From positions 1-7,223 of the forward strand of contig JAHILQ010000220.1 in the NCBI GenBank assembly GCA_018896985.1: a stretch of DNA of 7,223 nucleotides, written 5' to 3'. The notes under the pieces are model-generated. The model ran no database searches, was not told the DNA's origin, and was given only the letters and a program-made list of their open reading frames with translations. Both the position numbers and the translations under genes were made by a program. The first letter of the stretch is position 1. Every line of letters begins with the position of its first letter. This stretch comes from Nitrospinota bacterium. GTDB lineage: Bacteria; Nitrospirota; Thermodesulfovibrionia; Thermodesulfovibrionales; UBA1546. This document shows positions 1 through 6,955 of this stretch, one piece after another.

Positions 1-1448
1 GAAAGACAGGGCTTCTGACGCCTGTAGTTGGTTATTCACAGTCAAAGGGTTTTTATTACAGACAGCCGTTTTTCTGGGCTATAGATGAAGACAAGGATGC
101 AACATTTATTGTTGACTGGTATAGCGGAGCAGGTTTAGGGAAAGGGGCTGAATATAGATATGTGGCGCCTGGAGATGTAGAGGGCAAACACTGGCTCTAT
201 CATTTCCACGACAAAAAGGCAGAACTGGATTTTTATGAGCTTAAGTCTACTCATTCGAAAAGGAGCAAGGATGGTCTTTCTGGATACTGGAACCTGAACC
301 TGTTAAATGAAAAAGGGGAAAGTTTTTACAGAGAATACAGCATCCACCGCTCGGAAAGGATAAATAGGTTTCTTGAATCAACAGGCGAGCTGACGCTTCC
401 TTCGGACAATTCACGCCTTTACCTCATGTCGCAATACATTATTGACCTGAAAGCTGGAAGCGATACCTTAGCCGTAGCTCAGAGACTGCCTGAATTAGGG
501 TATGTTGTTAACCCGTCCAGAGTAGGTCCTTTGGTTTTCTCCATGACATCGTCTGCGTCAAATTTCTCAAGGGACATAGGCGTATCAGGAAGGCGTCTTG
601 ACCTTTATCCTAAATTTTCACATTCCTTCGGAGATAAGATTATTCTTTCTCAGAATCTTGGGTTAAGAGAGACAATGTATTCTTTGCATAAAAACGAGGC
701 TGAGGGATTTAAGAGTTCAGTGCACAGAGAAATGTTTGATTACAATATCACAGCGTCCAGCCGGTTAATAAAAAAATATGGCGAGAATTTAACCCACGGC
801 ATTGAACCTTCTCTTGGATATACGTTTGTACCATGGATTAAAAAAGACAAGGTCAATGTCCCACTGTTTGATTCCACGGATCTTTATTCAAGGCAGTCAT
901 CAATAGGCTTTTCTGTTTTAAACCGCCTTCTTGATAAAAAAGGCGAATTCCTTACCGTAAGCATGTCGCAATCATATAATACGTATGAACGGGTCGTTCC
1001 ACTCTCTCCATTAAGTATGTCAGCATCTACTCCAAGGCCTTTCCCTATAACTGCTGATGCTGCCTATAATCACTACACAGGCCGCATTGAGACTGTAAAC
1101 TTAAGCGCATCTATACCTGTAAGGAATTTTTTATTTTCTTTGGCGCAGAGATACAACCAGCCTAATAACACTATGTTTTATGATATAGGGGCGAGTTATA
1201 CTCACTCAAAAAACTTGTCTGCTGAGGTTAAAGTTTGGTATGATTCTAAAGGAGGAGGAGTTAGGGATTCCAATTTCATTATGAAATACCAGCAGCAGTG
1301 TTGGGGAATGACAATGCTTATTGACAGAAAACCTCGCGATGAAGTCAACAACAAGCCAAGCGAGCTTAAAGTGCTTGTGACATTTAATCTGCTCGGACTT
1401 GGCTCCTATTCTATAGAGAAATCCGGTAAAAGGCAGCAAAGTAATTAG
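1..1448 (+). CDS. lptD: LPS-assembly protein LptD, C-terminal part (5' end outside window)
   Basis: LptD is the outer-membrane beta-barrel that, with the lipoprotein LptE, inserts lipopolysaccharide into the outer leaflet at the end of the Lpt pathway. The frame is open from the first complete codon at position 3 to TAG at 1446-1448, giving about 481 residues. The reading frame continues upstream of the GTG at 162, so that codon is not the start. Family hallmarks are the early block GLLTPVVGYSQSKGFYYRQP followed by FFWAI and DAT, then alternating short beta-strand segments of the barrel. The end, TFNLLGLGSY, is the typical last strand of LptD proteins, followed by a short polar tail. The N-terminal signal peptide and beta-jellyroll domain lie outside the window. 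Only one cysteine is visible (codon 1299-1301, in QQQCWGM), whereas E. coli LptD carries an adjacent C-terminal pair. The next gene begins 2 bp after the stop, so co-transcription is likely. Confidence 0.95.
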   Translation, partial: KTGLLTPVVGYSQSKGFYYRQPFFWAIDEDKDATFIVDWYSGAGLGKGAEYRYVAPGDVEGKHWLYHFHDKKAELDFYELKSTHSKRSKDGLSGYWNLNLLNEKGESFYREYSIHRSERINRFLESTGELTLPSDNSRLYLMSQYIIDLKAGSDTLAVAQRLPELGYVVNPSRVGPLVFSMTSSASNFSRDIGVSGRRLDLYPKFSHSFGDKIILSQNLGLRETMYSLHKNEAEGFKSSVHREMFDYNITASSRLIKKYGENLTHGIEPSLGYTFVPWIKKDKVNVPLFDSTDLYSRQSSIGFSVLNRLLDKKGEFLTVSMSQSYNTYERVVPLSPLSMSASTPRPFPITADAAYNHYTGRIETVNLSASIPVRNFLFSLAQRYNQPNNTMFYDIGASYTHSKNLSAEVKVWYDSKGGGVRDSNFIMKYQQQCWGMTMLIDRKPRDEVNNKPSELKVLVTFNLLGLGSYSIEKSGKRQQSN

Positions 1449-1450
1449 GT

Positions 1451-3130
1451 ATGGTGTTGAGGAAAAAATATCTTGGAGAACTTCTGATAGAAGCCGGGGT
1501 GATAACTGCTGAGCAGAGCGATAAGGCAATGCAGGAACAAAAGAGGCTTGGCAAAAGACTTGGAGAAACACTTGTCAGCCTCGGCATTATTACAGAAGAA
1601 GTAATGGCAAAGGCGCTCAGCGCACAGATGGGACTGCCGTTTAAAGAACTGCGGTCTCTCTCTGTAGCTCCGGGAGTCTTAGATTTGGTGCCGGAGTCTC
1701 TTGCGCGGAAACACAGGGCGCTTCCGCTTGAGATTAATAACGGAAGGCTTACTATCGCAATGTCTGACCCGCTCAATGTCTTTGCGATAGATGAGATAAA
1801 ACGGGCAACAAGGATGCCTGTGGATACAGTAGTTATAACAGAATCTGCTCTTCTCAGAGCGCTTGACCAATATTATAGCAGAGGAGAGATGGATGAGGTT
1901 GTTAAGGCTGCAGATGCTTACTATCCTGAAAAGGAAAAGATTGTTGCTGCAGCAGAGGCGATGGTTGAAGACACGCCAATCGTGAAGCTCGTCAATACAG
2001 TGGTTACACAGGCTGTAAAGGACAGGGCAAGTGACATACACATAGAACCCTATGAGGATTTCATCCGTGTCAGATTCAGGATTGACGGGAAGCTGCATGA
2101 TATTATGAAACCTCCCAAGCACCTTCATGCAGGCATTGTCTCAAGGATAAAGATACTTTCCGGGATGGATATAGCAGAAAAGAGAGTGCCTCAGGATGGG
2201 AGATTTCCTATAAATGTTGAGGGCAGACAGTTTGATATAAGGGCGTCAACTCTGCCGACGCATCACGGCGAAAAAATGGTGCTGAGACTGCTTGAAAAAA
2301 CATCAGGGCTTCCTCAGCTCATGCTTAGCCAGCTTGGATTCTCGAAAAATGTGCTTGATTCATATGAAAAGCTGATCAGCATGCCTTACGGGTTTGTACT
2401 CTCAACAGGCCCCACAGGCTGCGGTAAGACAACAACGATGTATTCGTCTCTGCGTAAGATAAGCGCTGCAGAGAAAAACATAGTAACAATAGAGGATCCC
2501 ATAGAATATAACCTGCCTAATATAAATCAGGTGCAGGTTAATCCAAAGGCAGGGCTGACATTCTCATCAGGGTTGAGGTCAATTCTCAGGCAGGACCCTG
2601 ATGTAATAATGGTCGGTGAGATAAGAGACACTGAAACAGCGTCAATCGCAACACATGCAGCGCTTACAGGACATCTTGTTCTCAGCACCCTTCATACAAA
2701 TGAAGCGGTTGGCGCAATAGCCCGGCTGATAGATATGGGAATTGAACCATTCCTTATCACGTCTTCTCTTATCGGAGTTTTAGGTCAAAGGCTTATTGTA
2801 AAGATATGCCCTTACTGCAAAGAAAGCTATACCGCTGACGAAGATATGTTAAGGAGGGTGGGAATTAAAGGAAAGGCGCTCATGCACGGCAAGGGGTGCA
2901 GCGAGTGCCGTTTCACAGGATACCTCGGAAGAGAAGGGTTATTTGAACTCCTTCTGGTTACAGAGGGGATAAAAAAACTGATAATAGAGAAGGCTCCTGC
3001 AAGCGAGATAAAGACACAGGCGGTAAAGGAAGGCTTTACAACTATGAGGCAGGAAGGTCTCATGAAAGCAGCGGAGGGTATTACGACGATTGAAGAAGCA
3101 ATGAGAGTGACACAGGAGACAGAACAATAA
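1451..3130 (+). CDS. pilB: Type IV pilus / type II secretion assembly ATPase, PilB/GspE family, with MshEN domain
   Basis: This is a cytoplasmic hexameric ATPase that powers extension of a pilus or pseudopilus by acting on the PilC/GspF platform. The 559 residues match the usual PilB length. The N-terminal MshEN region holds two 24-residue motifs (residues 7-30 and 36-59) separated by exactly 5 residues, the known c-di-GMP-binding arrangement. The ATPase core shows Walker A GPTGCGKTTT (320-329), an Asp box around IEDP (347-350), Walker B DPDVIMVGEIRD (382-393, Glu390) and a His box with H408 and H415. A zinc-binding tetracysteine follows, C453-x2-C456 and C483-x2-C486, as in PilB/GspE extension ATPases and unlike PilT. 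The start is uncertain by two codons: ATG 1451, GTG 1454 and TTG 1457 are consecutive, and the only nearby Shine-Dalgarno-like AGGT (1447-1450) best suits TTG. PilB and GspE cannot be separated by sequence alone. The neighbouring PilC and PilS-like genes favour PilB. Confidence 0.94.
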   Translation: MVLRKKYLGELLIEAGVITAEQSDKAMQEQKRLGKRLGETLVSLGIITEEVMAKALSAQMGLPFKELRSLSVAPGVLDLVPESLARKHRALPLEINNGRLTIAMSDPLNVFAIDEIKRATRMPVDTVVITESALLRALDQYYSRGEMDEVVKAADAYYPEKEKIVAAAEAMVEDTPIVKLVNTVVTQAVKDRASDIHIEPYEDFIRVRFRIDGKLHDIMKPPKHLHAGIVSRIKILSGMDIAEKRVPQDGRFPINVEGRQFDIRASTLPTHHGEKMVLRLLEKTSGLPQLMLSQLGFSKNVLDSYEKLISMPYGFVLSTGPTGCGKTTTMYSSLRKISAAEKNIVTIEDPIEYNLPNINQVQVNPKAGLTFSSGLRSILRQDPDVIMVGEIRDTETASIATHAALTGHLVLSTLHTNEAVGAIARLIDMGIEPFLITSSLIGVLGQRLIVKICPYCKESYTADEDMLRRVGIKGKALMHGKGCSECRFTGYLGREGLFELLLVTEGIKKLIIEKAPASEIKTQAVKEGFTTMRQEGLMKAAEGITTIEEAMRVTQETEQ

Positions 3131-3167
3131 ATGAAAAGTGAGAAGTAAGAACTAAAAAATAAGTGAT
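3131..3167. repeat. Degenerate 7-bp-periodic A/G-rich spacer between pilB and pilC
   Basis: The 37-bp gap contains four consecutive degenerate heptamers at 3134-3161: AAAAGTG, AGAAGTA, AGAACTA, AAAAATA. A fifth, weaker unit runs into the pilC start. The first three units match a minus-strand tract inside the cardiolipin synthase gene (6296-6316) at 17 of 21 positions. There is no good Shine-Dalgarno sequence before the pilC ATG. A five-codon ATG-to-TAA mini-frame begins immediately after the pilB stop (3131) but shows no sign of being a gene. Simple low-complexity drift is an alternative explanation. Confidence 0.5.
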
Positions 3168-4385
3168 ATGCCAACGTATAGCTATAAAGTAAGGAATCAA
3201 ACAGGAGAGATTATAAGCGGTGTTATTGACGCTCCTACGACTGATGCGGTTGCAGAGCAGCTTTTTTCCAAAGGATATACTCCCATAAGAATAGAAGCGG
3301 AAGAAGAGATTAAATCCACTTTTGAGCAGGGATGGCAGATTTTTGACAGAGTAAAGGATGAAGACCTCATAGTATTCAGCCGGCAGCTTGCAACGCTTGT
3401 TACAGCAGGCATATCATTTATCAGAAGCCTGGACACACTCGCTGAACAGACTAAAAGCAGAAAACTCCGCAGGATAATAGAAGAAATAAGAAAAGAAGTG
3501 GAGGGGGGAAGTTCTTTTTCTGATGCTCTGGCAAAATTCCCGAAAGTATTCTCTACGCTTTATATCAGCATGGTAAAAGTAGGCGAAGAGGCAGGAGTGC
3601 TTGACGACATCCTTAACAGACTGTCATCTTTGCTGGAACATGATGCGACAACAAGAGCGCGGGTAAAGGCGGCAACAAGATACCCCGTCATAGTTGTAAT
3701 AAGCATGATAATCGCCTTTCTTGTGCTCACAACATTTGTTGTCCCTAAATTTGCTTCGTTATATCAATCTGCAAAAGTAGAGCTTCCCTTCCCGACACAG
3801 GTGCTTATATTCCTGAATAAAGCAATAAGAACATACTGGCCGCTTCTGATAGCCTCTGTGGCCGGCGTTATTTTTGCATTTAGGGGATATATAAGAACTC
3901 CGTCAGGCAGATGGAACTTGGACAAGTTTAAGCTCAGGGTTCCGATAATCGGATCTGTTGTTGAGAAAACTGTTATGTCAAGGTTTTCAAGGATATTTTC
4001 TACGCTTTACAGCAGCGGCATCCCAATGCTCCATGCACTTGACATAGTTGCAGGCACACTCGGAAATATCATCATTGCAAGAGCGGTTGAAGTGATAAAA
4101 GAGAGCGTGCGTGAAGGAAAAGGGCTGGCTGTGCCGATGGCAGGCACAATGGTTTTTCCGCCTATGGTTACGCAGATGGTTGCTGTTGGCGAGGAAACAG
4201 GAGCGCTTGAGGATATGCTTACAAAGGTAGCCGACTATTACGACCTTGAGGTTGAATATGCAATCAAAAACCTTTCAACAACACTTGAACCGGTTCTGCT
4301 GGTCTTTCTTGCCGGCGGGATACTCTTTTTAGCGCTGGGGATATTCCTTCCAATATGGGACATGATGAAAGTTATGAAAAGATAA
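3168..4385 (+). CDS. pilC: Type IV pilus inner-membrane platform protein, PilC/GspF family
   Basis: This polytopic inner-membrane protein forms the platform on which the PilB ATPase acts to insert or polymerise pilins. At 405 residues it is the standard family length. The N-terminus MPTYSYKVRNQTGEIISG is typical of PilC/GspF. Two T2SSF domains are visible at about residues 68-191 and 271-393. Each carries the family's repeated motif, VKVGEEAG (137-144) and VAVGEETG (338-345). Three hydrophobic segments are evident at about 174-194, 223-240 and 373-396, the last near the C-terminus. ATG 3168 is chosen because it gives the canonical N-terminus, although no clear ribosome-binding site precedes it. 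The histidine kinase gene begins 31 bp before the stop, which suggests translational coupling. GspF of a type II secretion system is the alternative assignment. No pilin, pilT, pilM-Q or gsp genes are in the window to decide. Confidence 0.94.
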   Translation: MPTYSYKVRNQTGEIISGVIDAPTTDAVAEQLFSKGYTPIRIEAEEEIKSTFEQGWQIFDRVKDEDLIVFSRQLATLVTAGISFIRSLDTLAEQTKSRKLRRIIEEIRKEVEGGSSFSDALAKFPKVFSTLYISMVKVGEEAGVLDDILNRLSSLLEHDATTRARVKAATRYPVIVVISMIIAFLVLTTFVVPKFASLYQSAKVELPFPTQVLIFLNKAIRTYWPLLIASVAGVIFAFRGYIRTPSGRWNLDKFKLRVPIIGSVVEKTVMSRFSRIFSTLYSSGIPMLHALDIVAGTLGNIIIARAVEVIKESVREGKGLAVPMAGTMVFPPMVTQMVAVGEETGALEDMLTKVADYYDLEVEYAIKNLSTTLEPVLLVFLAGGILFLALGIFLPIWDMMKVMKR

Positions 4386-5722
4386 TATCAGCCTTTTTAA
4401 AAAGGCGGTTCTATCTTGGACTCTTTGTATTCCTACCCCTATTTTTTTCTGTTTTTGCAGTGGCTGCGCCGCTAATTTTCCTGGCAAGATTCAGGACTGT
4501 TTTTAAGCGCAGTGTTATTGACTCGGCAGAGCTTATCTCCATTTATAATTTTGCAGAACAATGGACTTACATCCTTGCTGCAACGGCATTCGTGACGGGC
4601 CTGATTGTTGCGTACGCTCTTGTAAGGCCTGCAAGAAAATTATTAAGCGAAGGCGCTGAAGGCAAGAATATAGAGGAATTCAGTTCGCTCGGCAAAGAGT
4701 TTACAAGAATAGCTGCATCCCTCAGTAAGTATACTTCACTGATTGAAAGTACAACAGGAGGAGTAATGACAGCTGATAAAATCGGAGCAATAACAATGGT
4801 GAACCCGTATGCCTGCCATATACTCGGCAGTAAGGAAACTGACCTGCTCGGCAAAGATATCGGAACCTTATTGAATATAACAAGGGATTTGCAAACAGTT
4901 CTAAAGGGAAAGACCGCGACCTCTGAGCTGAATATAACAATAAACGGGGAAGGCAGGACAATTGGTTATACGCTTTCACCAATAAAAGGCAGATACGGCA
5001 TAGACGGAGCAGTGCTCAATTTTATGGATACCACAAAGATAAAAGAGATGCACCGTGAGATGCAAAAAACTGAAAAACTGGCGAGTATCGGAACGCTGGC
5101 AATGGAGGTAGCGCACGAAATTAGAAATCCCCTTGCGTCCATAAAGGGACTTGTGCAGCTTATCGGAGAGGACATAAATGACAACGAACAGAAGAAGCTT
5201 TATATCAATACAATACTCAAAGAAACAGAGCGGCTGAACAGGGTGGTAGACACCATTTTTGAAAAAAAGACTGCCACGGCCGAAGATGATAATCTCAGGG
5301 ATGTAATTCACAGGGCTGTGCTTTTATGCAGTCAGGCTGCAAAGGATAAGGCTGTAAGTATAAAGGAAGACTACGATGAGGCTGCAGATAAGATACGGGT
5401 GGCAGACGAGAGGTTTTTTCATGCGCTTTATAATATAGTCCTGAACGCCTATGAAGCAGTTGGAGAAAACGGAGAGATAGTCATAAAAACAAAGATTACC
5501 GATGACTGGGCTGAGATTAAGGTAAGCAGCGATTCAGAACTTAGCGGCGGAATTGATACAGATACAATATTTGAGGCGGACGTTACAACCAAGGGTAAGG
5601 GACGCGGAATGGGGTTGAAAATTGCGAGGGATGCAATAAAGAGCATTGGAGGCGATATAATTGTAGAGACATCGGAAGGCAAAACAAAGTTTGTTATATG
5701 GCTGCCGCATACGGATACATGA
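4355..5722 (+). CDS. PilS/NtrB-like membrane sensor histidine kinase with PAS domain
   Basis: This 455-residue inner-membrane sensor kinase follows pilC, the place of a PilS-type regulator of pilin expression. Two membrane segments lie at about residues 20-45 and 71-90, bracketing a short periplasmic loop. A degenerate HAMP-like linker (about 90-125) and a PAS domain (about 125-228) follow. The HisKA dimerisation domain contains the phospho-acceptor H254 in VAHEIRNPL. The HATPase domain has an N box (NIVLNAYEAV, N360/N364) and a G2 box (GRGMGL, 416-421). The G1 box is unusual: where DxGxGI is expected, the sequence reads SSDSELSGGI (391-400), and the F box is ADVTTK rather than the usual PFFTTK. 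No other in-frame ATG is near the start, so 4355 overlaps pilC by 31 bp. The stop TGA forms an ATGA overlap at 5719-5722 that would normally start a downstream gene, but no intact response regulator follows. The name pilS is inferred from context. Confidence 0.93.
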   Translation: MGHDESYEKIISAFLKRRFYLGLFVFLPLFFSVFAVAAPLIFLARFRTVFKRSVIDSAELISIYNFAEQWTYILAATAFVTGLIVAYALVRPARKLLSEGAEGKNIEEFSSLGKEFTRIAASLSKYTSLIESTTGGVMTADKIGAITMVNPYACHILGSKETDLLGKDIGTLLNITRDLQTVLKGKTATSELNITINGEGRTIGYTLSPIKGRYGIDGAVLNFMDTTKIKEMHREMQKTEKLASIGTLAMEVAHEIRNPLASIKGLVQLIGEDINDNEQKKLYINTILKETERLNRVVDTIFEKKTATAEDDNLRDVIHRAVLLCSQAAKDKAVSIKEDYDEAADKIRVADERFFHALYNIVLNAYEAVGENGEIVIKTKITDDWAEIKVSSDSELSGGIDTDTIFEADVTTKGKGRGMGLKIARDAIKSIGGDIIVETSEGKTKFVIWLPHTDT

Positions 5723-5725
5723 TAT

Positions 5726-6913
5726 CTATAACCGTCTTCTAAAGAGCGCAAAGAACCTTTCCTTGATTTTTTCGCAGAAGTTCCGTTTTATCCACTCTTC
5801 CAGCTCTATTCTTGCAGAGCTTTTAATGTCTTCCTCAAATACGTCTATCATCTTTTGCCCGAATTTTTTGTCAAGTATTCCGACATTCCCTTCGTCATTC
5901 CACCTCAGCGACTGAAAATCAAGGTTTGCAGAACCTATAATGCTCCAGCATCCGTCAAACACGGCAGTCTTCGCATGGAGTATCCTGTCTTTATAGTTAT
6001 AAATCTGCACACCGGCTTTCAGCAGTTCTGTGAATGATGCCTTTCCTGCATAATCTGCAGCCAGCACATCGCTTTTTAGAGGCAAAAGCAGCCTGACCGC
6101 TGCCCCCCTTTTAACCGCCCCTGACAGTATGTTAATCATTCTTCTGCTCGGAGTAAAATAGGCAGTCGTGAGGAATATACTCTTTCTTGCATGATTGATA
6201 CTGTAATATAAAAGCCTCCTCAGCCTTCTCCTTCCTCTCGATGAACTTGCAAATATAGACAGCACAGGCAGACCGATAGCAAGGTTCGAAGTTAAGAGTT
6301 CTGACTCTTCACTTTTAACTTCTGCCTCTAAAGGCTTCCCGCCCCAAAGCAGCCAGCTTTTCTTGAACTCATTCAGCAGTGTCCCGGCTATTGGGCCCTC
6401 AAGCATTATGCCTGTATCTCTCCACGCCTCTTTATGTCTCTTGAAATAATATCCCCTGTATTCATTTGCAATGTTCAACCCTCCAGTGAATGCCTTTTCC
6501 CCGTCTATTAAAATAAGTTTTTTATGGTCCCTGTGGACATAATGCAATGGAGCGGTCCACTTGAAAGGATGCGATGCCCTAACATTTATCCCTGCTTTTT
6601 TTAATTCTGCCCAGAATTTCCGCGGTGTTCCGAAAGAGCCGAAGTGGTCATAAAGTATGTATATGCAGACTCCTTCCGCGGCCTTCTTTTTCAGCAGCTC
6701 TGCCAGTTCAATGCCTGTTTCATCATTGCGGAATATGTAGAATTCAAGGCAGACGAATCTTTCTGCGCCTGCAATGTAATCAAATATCGCTTTGAAGAGT
6801 TCCCCATTCTTCCACAGAAGGTGGACGCTATTGCCGCCTGTAAAACTGCCGCCATATAATTTTTCTATCTCAGGTATTTCAAAGGCTGGTTTTATATGTA
6901 TGCCGTCATACAT
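5726..6913 (-). CDS. cls: Cardiolipin synthase, phospholipase D superfamily (ClsB-like)
   Basis: Cardiolipin synthases condense two phosphatidyl-lipid substrates at the inner membrane through a covalent phosphohistidine intermediate. Both HKD motifs are intact: HKKLILID (H130, K132, D137) and HAKTAVFD (H313, K315, D320), each followed by the usual G-rich/asparagine segment (GGLN, GSANLD). The N-terminus lacks the transmembrane helices of ClsA, and 395 residues is close to ClsB. The start ATG at 6913 is chosen because the protein resembles the family from there on. The frame stays open to 7099, but that extra 62-residue stretch is antisense to a recognisable regulator remnant and has no PLD features. 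The inter-domain linker at residues 196-210 is encoded by a 7-bp-periodic repeat-like tract. The gene converges on the kinase with 3 bp between stops, and its 3' end has no visible hairpin terminator. It lies on the same strand as zapA, 175 bp downstream, so read-through from zapA is possible. Another PLD-family transferase is a less likely alternative. Confidence 0.93.
   Translation of the reverse strand: MYDGIHIKPAFEIPEIEKLYGGSFTGGNSVHLLWKNGELFKAIFDYIAGAERFVCLEFYIFRNDETGIELAELLKKKAAEGVCIYILYDHFGSFGTPRKFWAELKKAGINVRASHPFKWTAPLHYVHRDHKKLILIDGEKAFTGGLNIANEYRGYYFKRHKEAWRDTGIMLEGPIAGTLLNEFKKSWLLWGGKPLEAEVKSEESELLTSNLAIGLPVLSIFASSSRGRRRLRRLLYYSINHARKSIFLTTAYFTPSRRMINILSGAVKRGAAVRLLLPLKSDVLAADYAGKASFTELLKAGVQIYNYKDRILHAKTAVFDGCWSIIGSANLDFQSLRWNDEGNVGILDKKFGQKMIDVFEEDIKSSARIELEEWIKRNFCEKIKERFFALFRRRL
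6288..6322 (-). repeat. 7-bp-periodic, partly palindromic tract inside the cardiolipin synthase gene
   Basis: On the minus strand the tract reads as consecutive heptamers AGAAGTT, AAAAGTG, AAGAGTC, AGAACTC. Its ends, GAAGTTAAGAGT (6288-6299) and ACTTTTAACTTC (6311-6322), are inverted repeats matching at 11 of 12 positions. It encodes the charged linker EVKSEESELLTS between the two PLD domains, so the reading frame is kept. It matches the pilB-pilC spacer repeat at 17 of 21 bases. It may be an inserted or expanded repeat unit tolerated in a flexible linker. Confidence 0.5.
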
Positions 6914-6919
6914 GATAGA

Positions 6920-6948
6920 ATCATTACCTAAATAATATTTTCTGTCAA
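6920..6948 (-). promoter_or_regulatory. Possible sigma-70-type promoter for the cardiolipin synthase gene
   Basis: On the minus strand a perfect -35 hexamer TTGACA (6948-6943) is followed after 17 bp by AATGAT (6925-6920), which matches TATAAT at 4 of 6 positions. The predicted transcription start falls at or next to the ATG at 6913, so this promoter would give a leaderless or nearly leaderless mRNA. An AGGT (6929-6926) lies 12 bp before the ATG. It could serve as a weak ribosome-binding site, but only on a longer transcript, for example one reading through from zapA. The -10 match is weak, so this is a candidate only. Confidence 0.35.
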
Positions 6949-6955
6949 CTGTGAT

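Noticed and set aside
162..164. GTG at 162 as the start of the first gene
   Set aside because: Typical LptD sequence is readable in the same frame upstream to position 3, so the gene is simply cut by the window edge.
1248..1258. Strong Shine-Dalgarno-like AAAGGAGGAGG inside lptD
   Set aside because: It encodes Lys-Gly-Gly-Gly in the LptD frame, and no gene-like frame starts at a suitable distance downstream.
1206..5311. Several antisense open frames of 60-150 codons within lptD, pilB, pilC and the kinase
   Set aside because: They lie entirely opposite well-conserved coding sequence, have no recognisable domains and look like shadows of codon use.
5726..6913. Mobile element as the vehicle carrying the cardiolipin synthase gene
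   Set aside because: No transposase, integrase, terminal inverted repeats or tRNA target is visible. Only a six-base flanking match is present.
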